64,000 bases of DNA from Myxococcus stipitatus (GTDB lineage: Bacteria > Myxococcota > Myxococcia > Myxococcales > Myxococcaceae): positions 9,424,001 through 9,488,000 of the forward strand of contig NZ_CP102770.1 of the NCBI RefSeq assembly GCF_038561935.1, in the 5' to 3' direction. The notes under the pieces are model-generated. The model saw nothing but the letters and a program-made list of their open reading frames with translations, was not told the origin of the DNA and did not search any database. Positions within the stretch are counted from its first letter, which is position 1. Each line of letters begins with the position of its first letter. Below are positions 7,589 through 15,808 of the stretch, piece after piece. The position numbers and the translations under genes were made by a program.

Positions 7589-9373
7589 GTGCCGAATCCC
7601 TCGACCTCCCACCCCCGCCGCAACGCCCCCGCGCTCGGCGCCTTGCTGATGGGACTGCTCATCACCGCCGTGGCCACCGCCTACGTGCAGCGGGGCGTGG
7701 ACCTGCGCCGGGAGCAGCGCTTCGAGAACGCCGTCCAGGACGGCACCGCGGCCCTGCTGCAGCGCATGGACATGTACCAGGCCATGCTGCTGGGCACGCG
7801 AGGGGTGTTCAGCGGCAGCCAGAAGGTGGAGCGGACGGAGTTCCGCGCGTACGTCGAGAGCCTGGAGGCGCGGCAGCGCTATCCCGGCATCCAGAGCATC
7901 GGCTTCGCCCAGTGGCTTCAGCGGGACCACCTCGCGCGGCACGAGGCCCAGACGCGCGCGGAGGGACTCCCCGGCTACCAGGTGCGCCCCACGGGGTCCC
8001 GGCCCGAGTACGCCGTCGTCGTCATGCTGGAGCCCTTCAACCCGCGCAACGCCGCGCTGCTGGGCCTGGACGTGCTGGCGGAGCCCGCGCATCAGCCCGC
8101 GCTGCGACGCGCGATGGAGTCCGGGCAGCCGTCGGCCACGGGGCTGGTGTGGCAGGCGCCCGTGGCGGGCGAGGAACCGGAGGCCCGCGCGGGCTTCCTC
8201 GTCTATGTGCCGCTCTACTCGCCCCCGGAGCCGCGGACGCCCGAGGCCCGCCGCGCCCAGTTGGAGGGCTTCGTCTTCGGCGCCTTCGACATGCGCGACC
8301 TCGTGGAGGGCCTGCGCTTCCAGGGCTTCCAGACCGTCATCGACCTGGACATCTACGACGGGATGGAGGTGCGGGAGGCGGCGCTGCTCTACACCTCCTC
8401 GCGCCCTCGCCCGGCCGCGGGGCCCCGGCGCGGCGCCCTGAACGAGCAGCTCACGGTCCACATCGATGGAACCCCGTGGACGCTGGTGTTCACCACGCGC
8501 CAGTTCTTCCTGGAGGTGACGCGCTCCACCCACCCGGCCACCGTGGCGGGATGCGGGCTGGTGATGTCGCTGCTCCTGTTCCTCGTCACCCGCGCGCAGG
8601 TGAACGCGCGCGACTCCGCGGAGCAGGCCAGCGTGGAGCAGCAGCGGCTGGCGAGCGAGGCCCAGGCCGCGGTGCGGGTGCGCGACGAGTTCCTCAGCGT
8701 GGCCGCGCATGAGCTGCGCACGCCCCTCACCTCGCTGAAGCTCCAGCTCCAGCTGCTCTTCCGGCAGCTGCACCAGGACGGGCCGCTGGACACGGAGCGC
8801 CTGGAGCGCGGCGTGGAGACGTGTGAGCGACAGATGACGCGGCTGACCAAGCTGGTGGACAGCCTGCTGGACGTCTCACGCCTGTCGAGCGGGAGGATGG
8901 AGCTTCAGCTGGAGCCGCTGGAGCTGGGGGAGCTGGTGCGGGAGATGGCCCGGCGCTTCGAGATGGAGGCGCAGGCCGCGGGCGTGCGGCTGGACGTGGA
9001 CACGCCCCAGCCCATCACGGGGCGATGGGACCGGCTCCGGCTGGAGCAGGTCATCACCAACCTGGTGTCCAACGCGCTGAAGTATGGGCATGGCGCGCCC
9101 GTGGACGTGCGCGTCCGAGGCAACGAGCACGAGGCCCGGCTGGAGGTCCAGGACCGGGGCATCGGCATCGCGCCCGAGGACGCGGGGCGCGTCTTCGACC
9201 GCTTCGAGCGCGCCGTGTCCAGCCGCCACTACGGCGGACTGGGACTGGGGCTGTTCATCACCCGCCAGCTCGTCGAGGCGCATGGCGGCAGCATCTATCT
9301 GGAGAGCACTCCGGGGCAGGGGACCACCTTCATCGTCCACCTGCCCCGTGCCGGCCAAGGCGGCGGGGCGTGA
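7589..9373 (+). CDS. CHASE-domain membrane sensor histidine kinase
   Basis: A kinase of 594 residues. A first membrane helix (ALLMGLLITAVATAYV) is followed by a CHASE-type extracytoplasmic domain of about 270 residues (TRGVFSGS near its start, YPGIQSIGFAQW, later FVFGAFDMRDLVEGL). A second helix (LVMSLLLFLVT) leads to the H-box AAHELRTPLTSLKLQLQLL and the ATPase domain (N-box NLVSNALKYG; G-box GLGLGLFITRQLVEAHGGS). There is no receiver domain and no adjacent response regulator. I prefer the GTG at 7589 because a signal-anchor follows at once. The frame is open back to 7460, which would leave only 29 bases to the divergent desaturase. Confidence 0.85.
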   Translation: MPNPSTSHPRRNAPALGALLMGLLITAVATAYVQRGVDLRREQRFENAVQDGTAALLQRMDMYQAMLLGTRGVFSGSQKVERTEFRAYVESLEARQRYPGIQSIGFAQWLQRDHLARHEAQTRAEGLPGYQVRPTGSRPEYAVVVMLEPFNPRNAALLGLDVLAEPAHQPALRRAMESGQPSATGLVWQAPVAGEEPEARAGFLVYVPLYSPPEPRTPEARRAQLEGFVFGAFDMRDLVEGLRFQGFQTVIDLDIYDGMEVREAALLYTSSRPRPAAGPRRGALNEQLTVHIDGTPWTLVFTTRQFFLEVTRSTHPATVAGCGLVMSLLLFLVTRAQVNARDSAEQASVEQQRLASEAQAAVRVRDEFLSVAAHELRTPLTSLKLQLQLLFRQLHQDGPLDTERLERGVETCERQMTRLTKLVDSLLDVSRLSSGRMELQLEPLELGELVREMARRFEMEAQAAGVRLDVDTPQPITGRWDRLRLEQVITNLVSNALKYGHGAPVDVRVRGNEHEARLEVQDRGIGIAPEDAGRVFDRFERAVSSRHYGGLGLGLFITRQLVEAHGGSIYLESTPGQGTTFIVHLPRAGQGGGA

Positions 9374-9379
9374 GCGGGG

Positions 9380-9634
9380 CTACTCGTACGTCGGCAGGCA
9401 GCGGCCCGCCGCCAACGTCGCCGACTGCCAGTAGCAATGCCAGCCATTGGGCGAGCTGGCCTGGTTGCAGGTCGTCTGCGTCTTGTAACCCCCACAGAAA
9501 CATTCCCACGCGTTCCCGGTACAGATGGCCTGCTCCGTCTCCGAGACACCTTGCGGCTCGGTTTCAGGGGACTCCACACCGCCACCACATGCGGACAGCC
9601 CGAGGGACGCCACCAGCACGACGAGACGACGCAT
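9380..9634 (-). CDS. small Cys-rich lipoprotein of unknown function
   Basis: An 84-residue product with a clear lipoprotein signal, MRRLVVLVASLGLSAC. A short acidic linker leads to a compact domain with five further cysteines (ICTG, ECFCGG, TTCN, HCYW, RCLP), presumably disulfide-bonded outside the cytoplasm. I do not recognise a family. It is convergent with the CHASE kinase, six bases apart. A strong plus-strand terminator lies just upstream of its start, so kinase transcripts may run antisense through the gene. Confidence 0.7.
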   Translation of the reverse strand: MRRLVVLVASLGLSACGGGVESPETEPQGVSETEQAICTGNAWECFCGGYKTQTTCNQASSPNGWHCYWQSATLAAGRCLPTYE

Positions 9635-9654
9635 GATGTGAGCTCCTGCGTGAT

Positions 9655-9689
9655 GAGGGCGGGCGTTTCCGCCCGCCCTCGGTGTTTTT
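9655..9689 (+). terminator. strong intrinsic terminator
   Basis: A perfect 11-base inverted repeat (GAGGGCGGGCG, loop TTTC, CGCCCGCCCTC) is followed by GGTGTTTTT. Stem, loop and T-tract are all on the plus strand. It would end transcripts of the CHASE kinase about 280 bases past its stop codon. On the minus strand the same hairpin lies in the leader of the small lipoprotein gene. Confidence 0.8.
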
Positions 9690-9813
9690 CAAGCAGACGA
9701 CAACTTCACTGCGACAACCGGGGGTGAGAACCAACAGGGGGGGCTACGAAATCAAGACACCCGGGGCGGTCCGGTGGCTCATGTTTCGGATTTCCCGTGA
9801 TTATCGCCCGGAG

Positions 9814-10986
9814 TCACTCGGCTGGAGGATTGTACAGCTCCGTGGTCGGCACGATGCCCACACCCATGGGCGCGAAGCCTCCAACCACGAGCACCTGGCC
9901 CGAATCCAGGAGCGTGGCCGTATGGAAGGCACGCGCCGTCGTCATCGGGGCGATGAGGGTCCAACCGCGCCCAGGCGTGTAGAGCTCCGCGGAGGCTCGT
10001 GGCGTCTCCTCCTTGGAATCCTTCCACCCACCGGTGACGAGCACCTGTCCGGAGAACAGCTCCGTCGCCGTGTGGCCGAAGCGCGCCTCCTTCATGCTTT
10101 CCAGGGCCGTCACGGAAGAGAGTCCGTGCATGTCGAGGAGCTCCACCCCCGCGCTGGCGGCGCCTTCGACGGAACCCGTGACGAGCACCCGTCCCTCGCC
10201 CAATGGGGTCGCCACATGGCCATTGCGCTTCACGGAGAGAGACTTCGGCAGCGGCTTCCAGCCCGAGTCGGGCTGGTTCGGGTCATAGACCTCCATGGAG
10301 CCCAGCGCGCCGGTTTCGTTGAAGCCGCCAATCGCCACCGCCTTCCCATTCACCAGGGTCAATGACAGCGCGTTGCGAGGGACATTGAGCTCCGCCGCGC
10401 GCCTCCAGGAGCCGTCGCGGCACGAATAGATGTCCGCGCTCTTCAGCCCACCGTTCGGACCGGTCCCCCCTCCCACCACCAGGATTTCTTCGGTCGCGGG
10501 CAACTCGAGCGCGGCATGGGAAGCCCGGGCTCCAGAGACCAGCGTCCCCGCATCTGTCCACTTGTTGGTGACCGGGTTGTAGAGCTCCGCGGAGTCCAGC
10601 GCCTCGCCATCGGGGCCCCGGCCGCCCACGACCAGCACCTGATCTCCCGGCAAGAGCGTGGCGGTGTGGTCTGAACGAGCGGTCTTCAGCTCCGACAAGT
10701 CCTTCCAGCGATTCGTCGTGGGGTCGTAGATCTCCACCTTCTGGGTCCTGGTCGATGACCCCGTCAGTCCTCCCACGACCATCACCCTGCCGTCATCGAG
10801 CAGCGTCGCGGTATGGGATGCACGCGGGGTCGCCATCGGGCTCCCCTCTCCCCAGCCCGTGCAGCCCTCCGCGAGGGGGTTCTCGCGGCAGAACCCCTGG
10901 GTGGCCTCATCAACGTCGAGACACGCGAAGAGGGGAAGGCCCATCACGAGCCCCAGAATTCCCGCGAAGCGAAGCACCGCCTTCAT
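9814..10986 (-). CDS. kelch-repeat lipoprotein
   Basis: A protein of 390 residues with a lipoprotein-type signal (LGLVMGLPLFAC). Seven kelch blades follow, each with a T-A-T-L-L-x-x-G-x-V-L-V-V-G-G core, for example SHTATLLDDGRVMVVGG and FHTATLLDSGQVLVVGG, plus A-E-L-Y-N-P / E-I-Y-D-P turns. Seven blades would close one propeller. Kelch propellers bind proteins or sugars; one resembling galactose oxidase without its copper ligands is possible. The ATG at 10986 is chosen because GGGGG sits seven bases upstream; the in-frame ATG two codons earlier is too close to it. Divergent from the methyltransferase gene. Confidence 0.8.
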   Translation of the reverse strand: MKAVLRFAGILGLVMGLPLFACLDVDEATQGFCRENPLAEGCTGWGEGSPMATPRASHTATLLDDGRVMVVGGLTGSSTRTQKVEIYDPTTNRWKDLSELKTARSDHTATLLPGDQVLVVGGRGPDGEALDSAELYNPVTNKWTDAGTLVSGARASHAALELPATEEILVVGGGTGPNGGLKSADIYSCRDGSWRRAAELNVPRNALSLTLVNGKAVAIGGFNETGALGSMEVYDPNQPDSGWKPLPKSLSVKRNGHVATPLGEGRVLVTGSVEGAASAGVELLDMHGLSSVTALESMKEARFGHTATELFSGQVLVTGGWKDSKEETPRASAELYTPGRGWTLIAPMTTARAFHTATLLDSGQVLVVGGFAPMGVGIVPTTELYNPPAE

Positions 10987-11146
10987 GGACATCCCCCAGG
11001 AACCACACATCGGTCGAGGACATCCATCCTCGATTTTCCAACCAGGCACAAGGACAGGCACGGCGAAGAATCTCGCGAACCGGACAAATCGCAGACGGTA
11101 TCCTCCAGGTCCATCCCGCTGCTTCTCCCATCTGGAGCCTGTCCTC

Positions 11147-11974
11147 ATGTCCTCGACCGCCTCACCTCTCGCCGCTCCCGAGCCCTGGGACCTCGTCGCG
11201 CCCGAGTACGTCCGCGAGCTGCTCCCCGTGTTCGAGACCTTCGCGCGGGACGCGCTGTCACGCACGGGTGCCGGGCCCGGACAGCGCGTGGTGGACGTGG
11301 CCGCGGGACCGGGCACCCTCTCCCTGCTCGCGGCACGTCAAGGCGTCCACGTGACGGCGGTGGACTTCTCGCCCCAGATGATTGCATTCCTGCGTGAGCG
11401 CGCGACAGCGGCGAAGCTGAGCATCGACGCGCGCATCGGCGACGGCATGGCATTGGAGCTGCCCGAACGGACGTTCGATGCGGCCTACTCCCTCTTCGGC
11501 CTGATGTTCTTCCCCGACCGCCCGCGCGGCTTCCGCGAGCTGTATCGCGTGCTGCGCCCCGGCGGCCACGCCGTCGTGTCCAGCTGGCAGCCCATGCAGG
11601 GCTCCCGCACCATCAACGCCTTCTTCCAGAGCCTCGCGGAAATCATGGGCGGCGGCGGTGGACCTCGCGATGGGAAGATGCCCCTGTCGGACCCGGAGAC
11701 GTGTGAGCAGGAGATGTCCGACGCGGGCTTCACCCAGGTCGCCGTGCATCAGGCCAGCGCCTCCGTCGAGTACCCCTCCACCGTGGAGATGGTGGACGTC
11801 ATGGTGCGCTCGAGCGCGCCCATCGTCCTGATGGCGAAGGGCATGGGCGACCAGTGGCCCCCCATCCAGCAGGCCCTGCGCGAGAAGGTCCGCGCCCTCC
11901 TGGGCGACGGCCCTCAGACGGTCCTGTTCCAGGCATACCTCACCACCGGCGTCCGTCCGGCGAGCACTCCCTGA
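11147..11974 (+). CDS. SAM-dependent class I methyltransferase
   Basis: A cytosolic enzyme of 275 residues. The SAM-binding motif I is VVDVAAGPGTLSLLAA, the acidic residue ending strand 2 is in VTAVDFS, and motif II/III is FDAAYSLFGLMFFPD, with LRPGGHAVVSSW after it. This is the UbiE/small-molecule methyltransferase pattern (Methyltransf_11/25). The acceptor is unknown and no pathway neighbour gives a hint. The ATG at 11147 has GGAG ten bases upstream. The longer open frame upstream overlaps the divergent kelch gene and is not credible. Confidence 0.85.
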   Translation: MSSTASPLAAPEPWDLVAPEYVRELLPVFETFARDALSRTGAGPGQRVVDVAAGPGTLSLLAARQGVHVTAVDFSPQMIAFLRERATAAKLSIDARIGDGMALELPERTFDAAYSLFGLMFFPDRPRGFRELYRVLRPGGHAVVSSWQPMQGSRTINAFFQSLAEIMGGGGGPRDGKMPLSDPETCEQEMSDAGFTQVAVHQASASVEYPSTVEMVDVMVRSSAPIVLMAKGMGDQWPPIQQALREKVRALLGDGPQTVLFQAYLTTGVRPASTP

Positions 11975-12003
11975 GAGGGCTCAAAGCCAGACACCCCACG
12001 GCT

Positions 12004-12031
12004 CCCGGCGCCTTCCTCGGAAAGCGCCGGG
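12004..12031. terminator. hairpin between convergent genes
   Basis: The inverted repeat CCCGGCGC / GCGCCGGG has a 12-base loop and sits between the convergent methyltransferase and small lipoprotein genes. There is no T-tract, so termination is inferred from position and stem strength only. Confidence 0.45.
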
Positions 12032-12055
12032 CCCGGCCGTGTCAGCGGACCTGAA

Positions 12056-12334
12056 TCACTGACACTGCCGCGAGTACTCGACCACCTTGTACAGGGTCTT
12101 CCGGCCGAACATCCACGCCGTCTCGAAACACTCGCAATAGAAGTGCCCCACCGGCGTGGTCAGCGTGGCATCCGAGTAGTAGGTGATATCGAAGGCTTCC
12201 TGCGAGCAGAACAGCTGCGCGTCCTCGCGCGTGTCCAGCGCGGCCTGCTCGTCCATGCCCGGCTCGGCGCCGCCACAGCCCATCGCCAGCAATCCAGCAG
12301 TCAGCATTCCACCCAAGATGTTCCTGCTCAGCAC
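12056..12334 (-). CDS. small lipoprotein, DUF6289-like
   Basis: A 92-residue product with a lipoprotein signal (GGMLTAGLLAMGC) and a C-terminal domain containing YYSDATLTTPVGHFYCEC. A tyrosine-rich Y-Y-S-D-A-x-x-T-x-x-V-G-x-x-x-x-x-C segment is typical of the small exported DUF6289 proteins common in myxobacteria and Actinobacteria; their function is not known. A GTG start is chosen: GGAGGA at 12347-12342 lies seven bases upstream of it, the ideal spacing, whereas the first possible GTG at 12349 overlaps that same Shine-Dalgarno. Convergent with the methyltransferase. Confidence 0.7.
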   Translation of the reverse strand: MLSRNILGGMLTAGLLAMGCGGAEPGMDEQAALDTREDAQLFCSQEAFDITYYSDATLTTPVGHFYCECFETAWMFGRKTLYKVVEYSRQCQ

Positions 12335-12341
12335 GTGTGCA

Positions 12342-12347
12342 TCCTCC
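12342..12347 (-). promoter_or_regulatory. ribosome-binding site that sets a GTG start
   Basis: GGAGGA on the minus strand, seven bases before the GTG at 12334. It overlaps the alternative upstream start codon and an out-of-frame ATG, so it decides the start of the small lipoprotein gene. Confidence 0.7.
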
Positions 12348-12449
12348 ACCGGGCTTTCACCTCACCCCCCGGTGGAGTCAATCCTAACATCAACGAGAAA
12401 AACGAGATCACTCCTCAAAACATTTTGAATCACCCGCCAGGGTTTGGAC

Positions 12450-12950
12450 CTACCCAGCGGCTCGACGAAGTGCGTCGAGGTCGAGCTTCTTCATCTTCAA
12501 CATCGCCTCTGTTACGCGGCGCGCCTTCGCGCCATCCGAGCCGCTGAGCAGTCGGGTCAGTTCCGTGGGCACCACCTGCCACGACACACCGAAGCGGTCC
12601 TTGAGCCAGCCACATTGCTGGGCCCGCTCGTCGCCGCCCTCGGACAGCCGCGCCCAGTAGTGGTCCACCTCCGCCTGCGATTCACAGTTCACGACGAGCG
12701 ACAGCGCCTCCGTGAACTTGAAGTGAGGCCCGCCGTTGAGCGCCACGAACTCCTGGCCATCCAGCTCGAACGCCAGGGTCATGAGCGCCCCCGCGGGCTG
12801 CGGGCTCACCGGCGAGTGTGTCTCGAGGTAGCGCGTCGTCGCGGTGATGCGTGAGTTGGGGAAGACCGACGTGTAGAGCGCGACGGCGGCCTCCGTCTGG
12901 GCCGGGTCCGGGAACCAGAAGAACGGCGTGATGCGTTGGAAGCGGGACAT
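12450..12950 (-). CDS. VOC-fold (PhnB/glyoxalase-like) protein
   Basis: A cytosolic protein of 166 residues starting MSRFQRITPFFWFPDPAQTE, then AVALYTSVFPNSRI, FELDGQEFVALNGGPHFKF and a C-terminal WLKDRFGVSWQVVP. These are the hallmarks of PhnB-type members of the vicinal oxygen chelate superfamily, often mislabelled 3-demethylubiquinone methyltransferase. In such proteins two beta-alpha-beta-beta-beta modules form a metal or ligand cup. The substrate is unknown. It is a single gene with no operon partner. Confidence 0.85.
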   Translation of the reverse strand: MSRFQRITPFFWFPDPAQTEAAVALYTSVFPNSRITATTRYLETHSPVSPQPAGALMTLAFELDGQEFVALNGGPHFKFTEALSLVVNCESQAEVDHYWARLSEGGDERAQQCGWLKDRFGVSWQVVPTELTRLLSGSDGAKARRVTEAMLKMKKLDLDALRRAAG

Positions 12951-13059
12951 GGGAGCGGCTCCTCTCGGGTGTGCTCAGGGAAAGCTGGACAGGGTTCGAG
13001 CGCTCGGCTCGCCGGGACGCACGCTTTCCTCGTGAGCGTCCCGGCTCCCCGCGCCTCGA

Positions 13060-15072
13060 CTACTGTACGTGCACCGTGGCCGAGGTGGTCGCCACCTGGC
13101 CCACATCTTCCTGGAAGAGCATCACCTCCACCGCGTGCGTACCCTCCGCGGTGGCGGGAATGGACTTCGTCAGCGTGAAGGTGAAGTCCCCGCCCGGAGG
13201 CAGGTTCACGCCCCAGTCGGACCACTGCGTGTCCCAGCCCGCGGGGCCGTCACTGTAGAAGTCGTACCAGACCCAATTGCACGAGGCGGAGTCGTTGTTG
13301 GCCACGTGCACCGTCCAGGTGACGTCCGTGCCCGGCGCCGCCGTCACCGTCGCGGGCGTGAGCGTGAGCGTCGGCGGCGACGGGGTGCAGCGCTCGACGA
13401 CTTGAATCGGCGCGGTGCCTCGCACCGTGTGGCCGTCGCGCGTGACGTCCACGCCCGGCGCATACGAGCCCAGCGCCATGGAGTACGGCACGTAGAGCTG
13501 GAGCCACTCGGACGCGGTGGAGGCGGCGTTGACGGTCCGTGTCGCGGCCACGGGGTCCGAGCCCCAGCCGGTGGGAATGATGGGCGCGAGCTGGAAGGTG
13601 CTCGGCGCGCAGCCCACCGAGTCGCGGTTGCGGATGACGAGCTCCACCTCGGGGCGCCCTCCCGGCCACACGGTGGGCTCCAGCGGACGCACCTCCACCT
13701 CGGGGGCCGCGCGCACACACGCGGCCTGCCGGTACGCGATGGTGACGGTGAGCCCGGAGGCGCTCGCGGAGACCACCGTCACGGAGAGGTTGCTGTACGG
13801 GTCGTTCCACGTCGTCCCCGGGAGCAGCGCCGGGTCCGTCCAGGACGGGGTCCCCGGCGTGAAGTCGAGCAGGTGCGAGCCCTCCGCGGTGAAGCCATCC
13901 TCGTAGTGGACGAGCGCGCCGCCGAGGAAGGGCAGCGTCGACTCGTAGCTCCCCACCCGGCGGCGGTACTCCAGCCAGAGCCACGCCGCATTCCCCTGCC
14001 CCCGGCGCACCTTGAGCGCCTTCACGCCGCTGGCCGCCGTCACGGGCGCCACCGTGAACGTCCCGCCCACGCCGTCCACGGAGGTCACGGCGGCCGGCGC
14101 CAGCCAGCCGATGCGCGCCTTCTGCGGCGCCGCGTAGTGGCCCAGGTTCGACAGCCCCATCGCCGAGAAGCCGTCGCCGTACTCGTCCATGTTCCCCGGC
14201 GTGTTCAGGTACGTCAGCGTCTCCGCGCCGTGGTCGCGCGTCTGCGCGTGGCCGAAGGACAGGTTGTGTCCCGCCTCGTGGGCGATGAGCTTCACGGCGT
14301 TGGTGTGGTTGAGGAAGGACTCCGCGATGAGCCACGACGTCGAGGCCGACACGACGCCGTCCTGCGTCGACACCTGGCCACACGACAGCGTGCCCAGCCC
14401 CCCGTAGTGACAGCCCGCCTGCGGACGCGGGTGGACGATGAAGACGCGGTCGAACCGCGTGAAGTCCACGCTCGCGTCCACCGCGCGAATCGCCGCCTCG
14501 CGCAGGGCGTCCGACTCCTGGCAGGAGTAGGCGCGGTCCAGCGGCGTCCAGTCCACCACCGTGCCCGTCGTCGTGGCGCGCCCCTCGGAGACCTCGCTCC
14601 AGTACCCCGCGAGCGAGGTGCCCGTGGTGGAGAAGAAGGCCGCCTCCACCGCCTGCTTCGTCACGGCGGGGACCGGCATCCCCGGGAACGCGGCCATGAT
14701 GACGAGGCTGCGTTGCACACCCGTGACACCACAGGCCCCTGTCACCGTGCTCGCGGACTTCGCGCCCGGCCGCACCTCCACCGCCTGGGCCAGGAGCGTG
14801 TGCTCGCGCGCTTCGCCGCGCAGCTTCACCGCGAGGCCGCTGCGCAGTCCTTCGGGGGCCTTGCCCTGGAACACCACCGGGCGACGCTCGCGCCCGGAGA
14901 CGAGAACGTATTCCTCGTAGGAGCTGTCCATCGCGGGCGAGTCCACCACCCGGACCTCCAGCTCGCCCTCCCACTCCTGGGGCGTCGACCGCGCGGCGTC
15001 GGGTGAATCCACTTCCTGCGTACCACAGGCCACCAGCCACAAGGCCGCGACCAGGCTCCACGTGCGAGACAT
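13060..15072 (-). CDS. secreted metallopeptidase (gametolysin M11-like) with C-terminal Ig-like domains
   Basis: A predicted lipoprotein of 670 residues (signal MSRTWSLVAALWLVAC). After a beta-rich pro-region, the catalytic part contains the metzincin-type zinc motif HEAGHNLSFGH followed by AETLTYLNTPGNMDEYGDGFSAMG, which includes the Met-turn region, as in M11 gametolysin-like peptidases. The last 250 residues look like two or three Ig-like/NEW3-type beta sandwiches (LEPTVWPGGRPEVELVIRN; LTLTPATVTAAPGTDVTW), which usually extend or anchor secreted enzymes. The ATG at 15072 has GGGAGGG a few bases upstream. Likely a role in extracellular protein degradation. It is divergent from the chemosensory operon, sharing about 260 bases of upstream DNA. 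Confidence 0.82.
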   Translation of the reverse strand: MSRTWSLVAALWLVACGTQEVDSPDAARSTPQEWEGELEVRVVDSPAMDSSYEEYVLVSGRERRPVVFQGKAPEGLRSGLAVKLRGEAREHTLLAQAVEVRPGAKSASTVTGACGVTGVQRSLVIMAAFPGMPVPAVTKQAVEAAFFSTTGTSLAGYWSEVSEGRATTTGTVVDWTPLDRAYSCQESDALREAAIRAVDASVDFTRFDRVFIVHPRPQAGCHYGGLGTLSCGQVSTQDGVVSASTSWLIAESFLNHTNAVKLIAHEAGHNLSFGHAQTRDHGAETLTYLNTPGNMDEYGDGFSAMGLSNLGHYAAPQKARIGWLAPAAVTSVDGVGGTFTVAPVTAASGVKALKVRRGQGNAAWLWLEYRRRVGSYESTLPFLGGALVHYEDGFTAEGSHLLDFTPGTPSWTDPALLPGTTWNDPYSNLSVTVVSASASGLTVTIAYRQAACVRAAPEVEVRPLEPTVWPGGRPEVELVIRNRDSVGCAPSTFQLAPIIPTGWGSDPVAATRTVNAASTASEWLQLYVPYSMALGSYAPGVDVTRDGHTVRGTAPIQVVERCTPSPPTLTLTPATVTAAPGTDVTWTVHVANNDSASCNWVWYDFYSDGPAGWDTQWSDWGVNLPPGGDFTFTLTKSIPATAEGTHAVEVMLFQEDVGQVATTSATVHVQ

Positions 15073-15334
15073 CTGCCCTCCCAGGAACGGCGCTCCGGGC
15101 GGAAGCCGCCCGCGAAGCGCCGTGCGCCTTGTGCCTCCACCCGACTGCACTGGCAACCGTGATTCAGGTGGGCCACCACGCCCCGGGCCCCGGCGCCCAT
15201 CGTCGAATCCCTCACACATTCCGCCCGGTCCGGCCGGCGCGCCGCCCCCGCGTCAATGCGGACTGGTGGACAGAGGGCCCACCTCGCACGAGCACCCCGA
15301 GACAGGCACATGCCAGCATCCGGGCCCGTCACAC

Positions 15335-15808
15335 ATGGGGCCCGCTCCGCGAGAGGTGCTGCTCTTCACCCTGGAAGGCCAGCGCTACGGCCTCCCCACG
15401 GAGGACGTGTGGGAGCTGCATCGCGCCGCGCGCCTGACTCCGCTGCCTCGCGCGCCCGACGTCATTGAAGGACTGCTCAACCTGCACGGTCGCTTGCTGC
15501 CCGTGCTGGACCTGCGCCGCCGCTTCCGCCACCCGCCGAAGCCGCTGTCCCCCTCCGACCACTTCATCGTCGCCCAGGCGGGGCCTCGGCGGATTGCCCT
15601 GCGCGTGGACCGCGCCGAGGGCCTGCGCGTGCTCGCCCCCGGAGAATGGGACACCTCGCCGCGTGAGCTGCCCGGCGTGGGCTACGTGTCCGGCGTCGCC
15701 AAGCTGGAGGACGGGCTGGTGCTGGTCCACGACCTGCGCGGCTTCCTCTCCGAGGCCGAGGCGCTGGAGCTGGACTCGGCGCTCACCGCCTCATCGGAGC
15801 AGCCGTGA
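15335..15808 (+). CDS. cheW: CheW-like coupling protein (first of two)
   Basis: A protein of 157 residues consisting of a single CheW domain: EVLLFTLEGQRYGLPTEDVWEL, then VIEGLLNLHGRLLPVLDLRRRF, RRIALRVDRAEGLRVL and a final GVAKLEDGLVLVHDL. CheW links chemoreceptors to the CheA kinase. It is the first gene of the operon and overlaps the next gene by four bases (GTGA), so translation is coupled. The ATG at 15335 puts the CheW domain at the N-terminus. The open frame upstream is Pro/Arg-rich and not credible. Confidence 0.9.
   Translation: MGPAPREVLLFTLEGQRYGLPTEDVWELHRAARLTPLPRAPDVIEGLLNLHGRLLPVLDLRRRFRHPPKPLSPSDHFIVAQAGPRRIALRVDRAEGLRVLAPGEWDTSPRELPGVGYVSGVAKLEDGLVLVHDLRGFLSEAEALELDSALTASSEQP

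Noticed and set aside
13069..15006. A 645-codon plus-strand frame opposite the M11-like protease
   Set aside because: Arg/His-rich shadow of the real minus-strand gene, with no recognisable fold.
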